From assembly GCF_028714655.1 (NCBI RefSeq), contig NZ_JAQTLY010000002.1, positions 186,001 to 250,000 on the forward strand: 64,000 nucleotides of DNA, written 5' to 3'. This document shows, piece by piece, positions 8,480 to 16,774 of this stretch; position 1 is the stretch's first letter; every line of letters starts with the position of its first letter. The position numbers and the translations under genes are program-made. The notes beneath the pieces are model-generated. The model saw nothing but the letters and a program-made list of their open reading frames with translations, did no database searches and was not told the origin of the DNA. The DNA comes from Sulfurimonas sp. (GTDB lineage: Bacteria > Campylobacterota > Campylobacteria > Campylobacterales > Sulfurimonadaceae).

Positions 8480-9681
8480 TGTATATCCCTTCTGCTTCAA
8501 AATTTGACCCTAACGAAAACGGTCATTTTGGAATATTTGGCGGCAGATATGTTCCTGAAACATTGATGCCGGCACTTTTAAAACTTGAAGAGGAGTACAA
8601 AAGTATCCGCTTTGATAAAGATTTTTGGGCGGAAGTTGACTACTACTTAAAAGATTATGTAGGTCGCCCTTCTCCACTCTACTATGCTAAAAATATCTCT
8701 GATGAACTGGGTGCAAAAATTTACCTCAAAAGAGAAGATTTAAACCATACGGGCGCACACAAAGTAAACAATGTTATAGCTCAAGGACTTATGGCAAAGC
8801 GACTCGGATACAAAAAAATCATAGCAGAAACAGGTGCAGGACAGCACGGTGTTGCAACTGCTACGATTTGCGCGTTGTTAGGTCTTGAGTGCGAAATATT
8901 TATGGGTGCCAAAGATGTAGCCCGTCAAGAGTTAAATGTTTTTCGTATGAAGCTTCTCGGTGCAAAAGTAAATGCGGTAGAGAGCGGAAGCAAGACTCTA
9001 AAAGATGCAATGAACGATGCAATTCGCCACTGGGTTACAAATGCCAGAGATACATTTTACATTATCGGAACGGTTGCGGGTCCTCATCCTTACCCTATGA
9101 TGGTTAGAGATTTTCAAGCGATTATCGGTTATGAAGCAAGAGCTCAGATACTTGAAAAAGAGGGTCGTCTGCCGAATCATGTTATAGCGTGCATCGGCGG
9201 CGGAAGCAATGCGATAGGAATGTTTCAACACTTTTTAGAAGATAAAGAGGTTGAGTGCATCGGTATAGAAGCAGGCGGAAAAGGTATAAGCTCCGGCGAA
9301 CACGGCTGTTCGCTAAATCAAGGTCGCCCCGGCGTACTGCACGGTCAGATGAGCTACCTGCTTCAAGACGAAGACGGACAGATACTAGAAGCCCACTCCA
9401 TCTCTGCAGGGCTTGACTATCCGGGTATAGGACCCGAACATGCCTTTCATCACGACAACAAATCCGTAAGCTACGGTTATGCAACGGATAAAGAAGCACT
9501 TGATGCCTTTGTATGGTTGTCACGCAAAGAGGGGATTATCCCCGCTTTTGAGAGTGCGCATGCAGTGGCATACCTTAAAAAAATACCCAATGTAAAAGAT
9601 AAACTAATCATTGTAAATATCTCCGGCAGAGGCGATAAAGATATGATACAAGCTAAAGAAATTTTAAAATTTGATAATTAA
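8479..9681 (+). CDS. trpB: Tryptophan synthase beta chain
   Basis: TrpB condenses indole with serine using PLP. The 400-residue protein includes [16 protein letters not shown] with the PLP lysine K95, [14 protein letters not shown], the phosphate loop [10 protein letters not shown], and [10 protein letters not shown] near the C-terminus. It is a TrpB1-type enzyme that normally pairs with TrpA, but no trpA or other trp gene is adjacent. It is instead coupled to apt upstream and close to pepA downstream. Confidence 0.96.
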   Translation: MYIPSASKFDPNENGHFGIFGGRYVPETLMPALLKLEEEYKSIRFDKDFWAEVDYYLKDYVGRPSPLYYAKNISDELGAKIYLKREDLNHTGAHKVNNVIAQGLMAKRLGYKKIIAETGAGQHGVATATICALLGLECEIFMGAKDVARQELNVFRMKLLGAKVNAVESGSKTLKDAMNDAIRHWVTNARDTFYIIGTVAGPHPYPMMVRDFQAIIGYEARAQILEKEGRLPNHVIACIGGGSNAIGMFQHFLEDKEVECIGIEAGGKGISSGEHGCSLNQGRPGVLHGQMSYLLQDEDGQILEAHSISAGLDYPGIGPEHAFHHDNKSVSYGYATDKEALDAFVWLSRKEGIIPAFESAHAVAYLKKIPNVKDKLIIVNISGRGDKDMIQAKEILKFDN

Positions 9682-9693
9682 AGCGAAGAAAAA

Positions 9694-11106
9694 ATGAACA
9701 TTAAACTAATAAACAAAGAAGTATACGAGGTTTCATCGGATGTAACGGTTATTTTTCTAAAAAAAGATGAGCTTGCGGAGTGTGAATATACGGATATTTT
9801 ACAAAAAGCCGGATTTAAAGCCGAGCAAGATACTACATGCTTTTTATATGAAAAAGGGTTGCTCTTTTGCGGGGTTGATAGCAAAAAAAGCGATGATTTA
9901 AGAAGTGCGTGCGCATGTGCTATGAAAACTCTAAAGACATCAAATTTCACATCGGCAAAAATGGAAGTGATTTCCAAATCAACGATTGGTGCATTGGTTG
10001 AGGGAATCGTTCTTGGCGGATATGAGTTTAACGAGTATAAATCAGAGCCGAAAAAGAGTGAATTTAAAGAGGTTCTTTTAACATCGAACGATATTGATTT
10101 CGGCAATTTAGAGTCGATTTTTAATGAAGCGCTCATTGTAGCACATGCTACAAATTTTACTCGCGATATCGTGAACAAAGCACCGCAAGAGATAAACCCT
10201 CAAACACTCTCACATGTAGCTCAAAAGTTGGCACAAGAGAACTCTTTAGAGTGCAAAATACTTCAAGAAGATGAGTTGGCAAAAGAGAATATGGGTGCGA
10301 TGCTTGCAGTCGGTCGCGCTTCCGTTCACGGAAGTACGCTCATCCATCTAAGCTACAAACCCGCAAATCCTAAAAAAGTGGTTACGCTTGTAGGCAAAGG
10401 TCTTACTTATGACAGCGGCGGATTAAGCCTAAAAGCTGCAACTTCGATGGTTACTATGAAGATGGATAAAGCCGGTGCATGTGCAGTGCTTGGAATCATA
10501 AAAGCGGTGAGTGAGCTAAAGCTTGATATTGAAGTTCACGCATTTATCGGTGCGGTTGAAAATATGGTCGGCGGAAATGCTTATAAACCTGATGATATTT
10601 TGGTCTCAAGAAGCAAAACCACGATAGAAGTAAGAAATACCGATGCTGAGGGTCGTCTGGTTCTAGCAGATGTTCTTGACTATGCGCAAGATAAAGTTAA
10701 GGCTGACTATATCTTTGATTTTGCAACGCTTACGGGCGCATGTATGATTGCTCTTGGGCAATATACAACAGGTTTGATGGGACACTCTCATAAGCTTAAA
10801 CATGATATAGGAAGAGCAGGAAGCGACTCAGGAGAGATGATAAGCTCGCTGCCGTTTAACAGACACCTTAAAAAACTTCTAAAGAGTGAAATTGCCGATA
10901 TAAGCAACACGGCTTCAAAACCTTACGGCGGAGCTATTACGGCGGGTCTGTTTTTGGATAAATTTATAAAAGATGAGAACAAAAATAAGTGGATGCACTT
11001 TGATATAGCAGGAACCGCTTACACTGAAACTCCGTGGGATTGCAATGTTTACGGTGCAACGGGTGCCGGAGTGCGTCTTATGACACAATTTTTAAGAGAT
11101 ATCTAA
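9694..11106 (+). CDS. pepA: Leucyl aminopeptidase (M17)
   Basis: Cytosolic dinuclear-metal exopeptidase of family M17. The N-terminal domain (1-150) is divergent. The catalytic C-terminal half contains GKGLTYDSGGLSLK, MKMDKAGACAVLG, the signature NTDAEGRL (about 315-322) and DFATLTGACMIALG. Metal ligands Lys, Asp and Glu of these motifs are all present, so it should be active. Length of 470 fits. In some Campylobacterota pepA neighbours ychF; here ychF is 33 kb away. Confidence 0.95.
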   Translation: MNIKLINKEVYEVSSDVTVIFLKKDELAECEYTDILQKAGFKAEQDTTCFLYEKGLLFCGVDSKKSDDLRSACACAMKTLKTSNFTSAKMEVISKSTIGALVEGIVLGGYEFNEYKSEPKKSEFKEVLLTSNDIDFGNLESIFNEALIVAHATNFTRDIVNKAPQEINPQTLSHVAQKLAQENSLECKILQEDELAKENMGAMLAVGRASVHGSTLIHLSYKPANPKKVVTLVGKGLTYDSGGLSLKAATSMVTMKMDKAGACAVLGIIKAVSELKLDIEVHAFIGAVENMVGGNAYKPDDILVSRSKTTIEVRNTDAEGRLVLADVLDYAQDKVKADYIFDFATLTGACMIALGQYTTGLMGHSHKLKHDIGRAGSDSGEMISSLPFNRHLKKLLKSEIADISNTASKPYGGAITAGLFLDKFIKDENKNKWMHFDIAGTAYTETPWDCNVYGATGAGVRLMTQFLRDI

Positions 11107-11116
11107 AAGGTAAAAG

Positions 11117-11440
11117 ATGTTAAGAGGGTTTGGCAAAAACTATTTTACGCTTGGTGCTATACAAGCATATAGTGCAAATGTAAAGCTTCATGCCATCTCT
11201 TGTGCATATTTGCATATTTTGTCAAATCCTCTGCTTTGCAAAAAACAAGAACAAGAAGATGAGCCGCCTACCCTTTTAGAATCTGTTTTACTACTTCAAA
11301 ATGACAAGCCTTGCCATTGCAATTTATTTTTTAAACTAAAAATAAGACTTATACTTCTGCTGAACCACTTTATCCCTAGATGTCCTTACTATACTACATA
11401 TTTTGCATTTAGACGCACAGGCGTACACCCTCCTCTTTAA
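11117..11440 (+). CDS. Hypothetical cysteine-containing small protein
   Basis: Not recognised. A 107-residue frame begins 10 bases after pepA with a plausible AAAAGG ribosome site. It contains several cysteines (SCAYLH, PLLCKKQEQEDEPP, KPCHCNLFF, PRCPYY), an acidic middle, a hydrophobic stretch near 75-85 and a basic C-terminus ending TGVHPPL. The composition would suit a metal-binding or regulatory peptide, but nothing proves translation. If it is not a gene, 11107-11656 is a 550-base non-coding stretch whose right part holds a palindromic repeat. Confidence 0.4.
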   Translation: MLRGFGKNYFTLGAIQAYSANVKLHAISCAYLHILSNPLLCKKQEQEDEPPTLLESVLLLQNDKPCHCNLFFKLKIRLILLLNHFIPRCPYYTTYFAFRRTGVHPPL

Positions 11441-11477
11441 TATACTTCTTTACAAAATCATTAAACATCTTTTATAA

Positions 11478-11605
11478 CTAAAAAATTAGATTCCAAATGA
11501 CCGAAGGAAATACCCTTGCGGTACGAGTTTGGAATGACGAGATTTTTGAGCTTTGTCATCCTGAACTTGTTTTGTCATCCTGAACTTGATTCAGGATCTA
11601 GGTTA
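11478..11605 (+). repeat. Dispersed palindromic repeat, copy with inserted inner palindrome
   Basis: ATTCCAAA/TTTGGAAT arms here enclose an extra loop, CCGAAGGAAATACCCTTGCGG, itself a palindrome. A partly duplicated TGTCATCCTGAACTTG and a complete ATCCTGAA/TTCAGGAT palindrome follow. The inner insert recurs almost unchanged at 61806-61840. Fills the gap before metE. Confidence 0.85.
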
Positions 11606-11656
11606 TAAAAAAGTTTATTACAAAAAAACAAAATAAAAAAACACAAGGATATTTCA

Positions 11657-13936
11657 ATGTCAAAAAATTACATAGTAGGTTTCCCAAGAATTGGGGAGCA
11701 AAGAGAGTTGAAAAGGGTTTTAGAGGAGTTTTGGGCAAAAAAATGCTCATTTGATGATGTTTTGGAAACGGCACATGAGCTAAAGGCGAGACATTGGGAG
11801 TATCAAAGAGATGCGGGAGCTGGTTTTATAAGCTCGAACGATTTTTCACTTTATGACAATATGCTCGATACCTCCATTATGCTCGATGCGATTCCAAAAA
11901 GATTTCGCCACCTAAAGAATGAAGAGCTTTACTTTGCAATGGCAAGGGGCAACGAGGAGTGCGTGGCTATGGAGATGACAAAGTGGTTTAACACAAACTA
12001 CCACTACATAGTTCCTGAACTAAGTCTTGAAGAGAGTTATGCACTTAATGCTTCTAAAATTATAGATGAGTACCGTGAGGCAAAAGCTCTTGGCATCCAA
12101 ACAAAGATAAATATCATCGGTCCTATAACATATCTGGGGCTTAGCAAAAGAGTTGACCGTGGCGATGTTTATGAGCTTTGGGGCAAAATAATTCCCCTTT
12201 ATGAAGAGCTTTTAAAAGTTATAAGCACTCTTGATGATGAGATAGTGGTGCAGATAGATGAGCCGATTTTTGCAAAAGAGCTTGAGATGAAAGTTCTTAG
12301 TCTTATAAAACCTACTTACGATAGACTTGCAAGAGTTTCGCCAAATATAAAAATTGCGGTTATAACCTATTTTGAGCACTCAAATGAGGCTACAAAGATT
12401 TTGGTACATACGCCTATCTGGGCTATCGGGCTTGACTTTTTGCATGGAGATGAAAATCTAAAATCTCTTGATATCATCGCCATGAGCGGCAAAAAGCTTA
12501 TAGCAGGCGTGGTTGACGGCAGAAATATATGGAGATGCAACATAGAAAAAACCACGCATCTTTTGGAGAGTATCTCAAATTTTGTAAGTAAAGAGAGGAT
12601 TTTGATTTCCTCTTCATGTTCGCTTCTTCATGTTCCTTTTACTCTGAAATATGAAGAAAAAATGAGCGGCGAGATAAAAGAGTGGCTAAGTTTTGCGCTT
12701 GAAAAACTCTATGAAATCTCACTAATATCAAAACTCTTTTTTGACGGAGAGGATAGTCTGGATGAGAGAGAAAAAGAGGCTCTCTCAAGCAATATAAAAG
12801 CAAATCAAAACAGAAAAAATTCGTTTCTTATTCATGACAAAACCGTACAGGAGAGAGTAAATAAGCATACAAAACTCCAAAGAGAGGGTGACGCAAAAGA
12901 GAGATTAACGCTTCAAAAAGAGATTTTAGGATACAGCGATTTGGTAACGACAACCATCGGCTCATTTCCGCAAACTCCACAGCTACGATGTGCCAGAAGC
13001 GATTTTAAAGCCGCTCTTATCTCAAAAGAGAGCTATGAGGCAGAGCTGAAAAAGTATATAGACGAGTGTGTGGAGTTTCAGGAGGAGTGCGGTTTGGAGA
13101 TTTTAGTCCACGGTGAGCCTGAGAGAAACGATATGGTAGAGTATTTCGGAGAACAGCTAAGTGGATACGGGTTTAGTCAAAACGGATGGGTGCAGAGTTA
13201 TGGAAGCAGATGCGTAAAACCGCCATTTATCTACGGAGATATCAGCAGACCAAAACCTATGACGGTGGAGTGGATAGCTTATGCACAGAGCAAAACAAAA
13301 CGCATCATGAAAGGGATGTTGACGGGTCCAGTTACGATTTTAAACTGGTCGTTTGTACGAGATGATATGCCAAGAGGCGAAGTTTCAAAGCAGATAGCAG
13401 TTGCACTCAGTGACGAGATAGATGATTTGCAAAATGCGGGTATCAAAATCATTCAAGTCGATGAAGCGGCGTTTAAAGAGGGATATCCTTTAAGAAGCGA
13501 GAAGATAAAAGCGTATGAAGCATGGGCGACAAGAGACTTCAAAATCGCCGTGAGCAGTGCAAAAAAAGAGACACAAATCCACACTCATATGTGCTATAGC
13601 GAGTTTAATGACATCATAAACACCATAGAAGATATGGATGCGGATGTTATCTCCATAGAAACAGCTAGAAGCGGCAACGAACTGCTAAAAATCTTTAAAA
13701 AAGTGGGCTACACAAAAGAGGTTGGGCCCGGGGTTTACGATATCCACTCACCAAGAATCCCGAGTGTAGAGGAGATAGTAAAACAGATAGAGCTTCTGCT
13801 TGAAGTATTGCCAAAAGAGCAGTTATGGATAAACCCTGATTGCGGACTAAAAACCAGAAAATGGGAGGAGGTAAAGCCCTCACTTCAAAATATGGTTGAA
13901 GCAGTTAGAATAGTAAGAAATAAGTTAAATAGATAA
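11657..13936 (+). CDS. metE: Cobalamin-independent methionine synthase
   Basis: MetE transfers a methyl group from methyltetrahydropteroyl-polyglutamate to homocysteine in the cytosol. Length 759 is close to the usual 750-765. The N-terminal barrel begins GFPRIGEQRELKRVLEEFW. The C-terminal catalytic barrel begins TTTIGSFPQT and holds HGEPERNDMVEYFGE and the zinc ligands in HTHMCYSEF and NPDCGLKTR. An ACAAGGATA ribosome site precedes the ATG. No cobalamin or SAM riboswitch could be recognised upstream. It is monocistronic, with a hairpin after the stop. Confidence 0.97.
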   Translation: MSKNYIVGFPRIGEQRELKRVLEEFWAKKCSFDDVLETAHELKARHWEYQRDAGAGFISSNDFSLYDNMLDTSIMLDAIPKRFRHLKNEELYFAMARGNEECVAMEMTKWFNTNYHYIVPELSLEESYALNASKIIDEYREAKALGIQTKINIIGPITYLGLSKRVDRGDVYELWGKIIPLYEELLKVISTLDDEIVVQIDEPIFAKELEMKVLSLIKPTYDRLARVSPNIKIAVITYFEHSNEATKILVHTPIWAIGLDFLHGDENLKSLDIIAMSGKKLIAGVVDGRNIWRCNIEKTTHLLESISNFVSKERILISSSCSLLHVPFTLKYEEKMSGEIKEWLSFALEKLYEISLISKLFFDGEDSLDEREKEALSSNIKANQNRKNSFLIHDKTVQERVNKHTKLQREGDAKERLTLQKEILGYSDLVTTTIGSFPQTPQLRCARSDFKAALISKESYEAELKKYIDECVEFQEECGLEILVHGEPERNDMVEYFGEQLSGYGFSQNGWVQSYGSRCVKPPFIYGDISRPKPMTVEWIAYAQSKTKRIMKGMLTGPVTILNWSFVRDDMPRGEVSKQIAVALSDEIDDLQNAGIKIIQVDEAAFKEGYPLRSEKIKAYEAWATRDFKIAVSSAKKETQIHTHMCYSEFNDIINTIEDMDADVISIETARSGNELLKIFKKVGYTKEVGPGVYDIHSPRIPSVEEIVKQIELLLEVLPKEQLWINPDCGLKTRKWEEVKPSLQNMVEAVRIVRNKLNR

Positions 13937-13953
13937 ATTTAGGCAACCATAAA

Positions 13954-13988
13954 AAATCAACTTCTAAAAAAATATTAGGAGTTGATTT
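13954..13988 (+). terminator. Hairpin terminator after metE
   Basis: AAATCAACT (13954-13962) pairs perfectly with AGTTGATTT (13980-13988), with a further CT/AG pair inside. It lies 18 bases beyond the metE stop and is followed by a T-rich stretch, so it probably acts in transcription termination. Confidence 0.6.
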
Positions 13989-14079
13989 CAGTTTCTATTA
14001 ATTATTATTTTAATATCATCTTTCCATTATCTGCTCTTATGTAAAAAACCAAAAATTGTTTAATAGTCGGAAAGAGAAT

Positions 14080-16155
14080 ATGATGTATAAAGCTTTAAAC
14101 AGACAAAAGAGACTCGGTTTTATTTTATTGCTCTTAACAAGCTTTTCTGATTTAAGTGCAAAAACAGACGAGCTGCTCAAATCTATCTCTAACGAACTTG
14201 CATATTATGATGAAATAGCAACCGCTACAAAGCAAAATGAACATTATCAGCCATATATTATCTCTGTATTTCAAGGCAAAGAGTTAGAAAAGCTTGGCGT
14301 ATCAAATCTCAAAGAGGCGTTGGGGCTTGTTCCCGGTGTAGATATGGCGACTGATAATTTAAACAATCAAACACCTATCTTTAGGGGTTCAAATACTTTG
14401 GCGTACGGTCAATCAAAACTTTTTATAGACGGTGTAGCGGTTAATAATCTATTTTTTGATTCTTATTTTGAATACCTCTCTTTCCCTATAGAAATGATTA
14501 AAAGAATAGAAGTAGTAAGAGGTCCCGGAAGTACGATTGGCGGTGTTAATGCATATGCAGGGTCTATAAATGTTATTACTTATGCGGAAGATTTTAAAGG
14601 GTTTGAATCAAGCGATAAATTAGTATTTAAGCATGGTTCGTATAATTATAATATGGGCGGATTTATAAAAACTTACAAGACGGATGATTTAAAAGTTTTT
14701 ATAGACTTTTTTTATCAAGAAGATAATAAAAAATTGCCTGTCGGTTTTGACGGTCTCTATCAAGGGGTATTCGGTGTTAACAATATACCGCTATCAAGAT
14801 CCGGTGACGCTCCTCTGTGGCTAAGGGATTATTCTCTTGGTTTAAACTTGGAGTATAAAGATTTTTCTATTAAAGCACGGACTCTTAATCACACCGGCGG
14901 AAGCGCTTACGGTGTCAATCTTGCACTGCCTCAAGAGGGTGATAGAGCAAAGTTGCCAAGCCACTATCTTGAGTTAGGTTATGACAAAAAAATTGCAGAT
15001 TATGCGTTTGATATAAAGGCAGGTGTTAAGTACGGCACTATCGACTCTAAGTCTAAATTGGCTCCCGATGGTTTAGTATTTGAAAATACTATTTTTGAAG
15101 ACGGAATGTATGGAGAGCATTACGCCGTGCAGCGAACGCTCTATCAATCCTCTTATATAAAATACAGCGGAATCAATCAACATAAACTTACCGCAGGTTA
15201 TCGCTTTAGCAAAGAAGAAACTATAGATATGACATCTAAGCTTTCAAATGTAGTGACGGGTGATGCAGGATTGGTCGACTATACCGAGACTATGCCTTTT
15301 TTTGATAAAAATGCAAAACGCAATATTTTAGCTTTCTCGTTGCAGGATGAGTTCCTTTTTAGCAGTGCCTTTAGTTTTATTTACGGCATAAATTATGAGC
15401 AAACATCGTATAAAGATGGCGGTTTTGATCCTAGGGTATCAATGGTTTATCAGCTTGATAGTAAAAATATCTTTAAAACTATGTATAGCCGCTCTCATAG
15501 AATTGCATCATGGCAAGAGATGTTTACTATGAACAATAATACCAGAGTAGGAAGTACCGATTTGGAGTCGGAGAGAGTAGATGCTTTTGAAGCTGCATAT
15601 ATCAAGAAATTTTCAAGTGATACCCATCTCTCAAGCAACCTTTTTTATCTGTGCAATAAAAATCAAATATATAACTCATTTATTGATCCAAGATATAGAA
15701 ATGTCGTAGATACGGATATTTACGGTTTGGAGCTTGAGTATAAAGGGTATGTATCATCTTTTGATCAGTTGTACCTGAATTACTCCTATGTAACAGGCAA
15801 ATCATCCACGCAAGATGAGGGTAAAAGCGAATCATTGCCAAATGTTGCACATCATTTGGCAAAAGGTTACTATATCTACAATTTAAGCAATGCGTTATCG
15901 CTTAGCGGTATTGCAAAATATGTTGGCTCAAAAGATAGAGTACCCACAGATACGCGCGGGAAAGCAGAAGCCTATTCAACCGTAGATACTTCACTTAGCT
16001 ACAAAGATAAAAAATATGACTATACTTTGACTTTTAGCATTAAAAATATATTTAACGCTAATGTTACTTTTCCGTCTCCGCCATATACCTATATAGATGA
16101 TTATGCGCAAGAGCGCAGAACTTTTCTTGCAACATTTATAAAGCCTTTTAAATGA
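14080..16155 (+). CDS. TonB-dependent outer-membrane receptor
   Basis: Takes up an unknown ligand (siderophore, haem, metal or vitamin) using TonB energy. A hydrophobic signal-like segment (RLGFILLLLTSFSDLSA) is followed by a plug domain: ISVFQGKELEKLGVSNLKEAL, PGVDMATDN, IFRGSNTL, IDGVAVNN, and IKRIEVVRGPGSTIGGVNAYAGSINVIT. A barrel of alternating aromatic strands runs to the C-terminus. The 5' frame opens at TTG 14056, but ATG 14080 follows a GGAAAGAG ribosome site and is preferred. Its 3' end overlaps the YfiR-like gene by 4 bases. The linkage to a c-di-GMP enzyme suggests sensing as well as transport. No signal is present that fixes the ligand. Confidence 0.9.
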   Translation: MMYKALNRQKRLGFILLLLTSFSDLSAKTDELLKSISNELAYYDEIATATKQNEHYQPYIISVFQGKELEKLGVSNLKEALGLVPGVDMATDNLNNQTPIFRGSNTLAYGQSKLFIDGVAVNNLFFDSYFEYLSFPIEMIKRIEVVRGPGSTIGGVNAYAGSINVITYAEDFKGFESSDKLVFKHGSYNYNMGGFIKTYKTDDLKVFIDFFYQEDNKKLPVGFDGLYQGVFGVNNIPLSRSGDAPLWLRDYSLGLNLEYKDFSIKARTLNHTGGSAYGVNLALPQEGDRAKLPSHYLELGYDKKIADYAFDIKAGVKYGTIDSKSKLAPDGLVFENTIFEDGMYGEHYAVQRTLYQSSYIKYSGINQHKLTAGYRFSKEETIDMTSKLSNVVTGDAGLVDYTETMPFFDKNAKRNILAFSLQDEFLFSSAFSFIYGINYEQTSYKDGGFDPRVSMVYQLDSKNIFKTMYSRSHRIASWQEMFTMNNNTRVGSTDLESERVDAFEAAYIKKFSSDTHLSSNLFYLCNKNQIYNSFIDPRYRNVVDTDIYGLELEYKGYVSSFDQLYLNYSYVTGKSSTQDEGKSESLPNVAHHLAKGYYIYNLSNALSLSGIAKYVGSKDRVPTDTRGKAEAYSTVDTSLSYKDKKYDYTLTFSIKNIFNANVTFPSPPYTYIDDYAQERRTFLATFIKPFK

Positions 16156-16709
16156 AAAAAATAATTCTCCTTTTTTTTATCTTTATAAATTTTGTTTATG
16201 CCTTTAGCTACAACGATATTTTACTAAAATCTCAAGCTTCCATCTTTCCTAAAATTATACTGCTTGATAAAAAACTAAACAACAAACTTATAGACGGTAA
16301 GATAGTTTATACAATCGTTTATGAAAAAGATGATTATGACACGGCATTAGAGATAAGTAAATTTATGGATGCATACTATAAAGGGTACTTTAATGAGTAT
16401 ATCTATAAGATAAACTTGGTAGAGTTTTCAAATTTGTCAAATGAGACGGAGGCGAGTGCAATATATGTATTAAACTCGGATAAATATATTAAAAAAACGG
16501 CAGAAGTTGCCAAACGCAAGGGTATTGTTACATTTGCTTACGATATAAATAACTTAAAAAACGGGTTGTTATTCTCTTTGATGTTAGAAAAATCAAGCGT
16601 ACTTTATCTAAATAAAGAGAGTCTAAATAATCAAGCAATAAATTTTGTCGATTCGCTATATCTGATTGTTAAGTTTATTGATGAAAGAAGCAATTATAAG
16701 CAATTATAA
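16152..16709 (+). CDS. Periplasmic YfiR-like (DUF4154-type) protein
   Basis: A signal peptide (MKKIILLFFIFINFVYA) precedes about 165 residues of alternating strands and helices: FPKIILLDKKL, KIVYTIVYEKDDYDTALEISKFM, SAIYVLNSDKYI, GIVTFAYDIN, GLLFSLMLEKSSVLYLN and a last helix NQAINFVDSLYLIVKFID. This order resembles the YfiR/DUF4154 family, periplasmic regulators of YfiN-type diguanylate cyclases. The assignment is by fold pattern and context, not strong motifs. ATGA overlap with the receptor and the following c-di-GMP gene support a three-part unit. Confidence 0.6.
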   Translation: MKKIILLFFIFINFVYAFSYNDILLKSQASIFPKIILLDKKLNNKLIDGKIVYTIVYEKDDYDTALEISKFMDAYYKGYFNEYIYKINLVEFSNLSNETEASAIYVLNSDKYIKKTAEVAKRKGIVTFAYDINNLKNGLLFSLMLEKSSVLYLNKESLNNQAINFVDSLYLIVKFIDERSNYKQL

Positions 16710-16718
16710 AAAAGCTGT

Positions 16719-16724
16719 TATAAT
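16719..16724 (+). promoter_or_regulatory. -10 box for the GGDEF-EAL gene
   Basis: GCTGTTATAATTC is an extended -10 placed 51 bases before the preferred ATG, giving this gene its own promoter in addition to read-through from the receptor operon. Confidence 0.5.
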
Positions 16725-16774
16725 TCATATGATAGAATGTTTTTTTACAAATATTGCAATACAGGGTCTTAGAT

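Noticed and set aside
9678-10178. 166-residue minus-strand frame over pepA
   Set aside because: Antisense shadow of a well-conserved M17 peptidase gene.
11441-11656. Cobalamin or SAM riboswitch upstream of metE
   Set aside because: No conserved B12-box or SAM riboswitch core could be seen; the region is a dispersed palindromic repeat.
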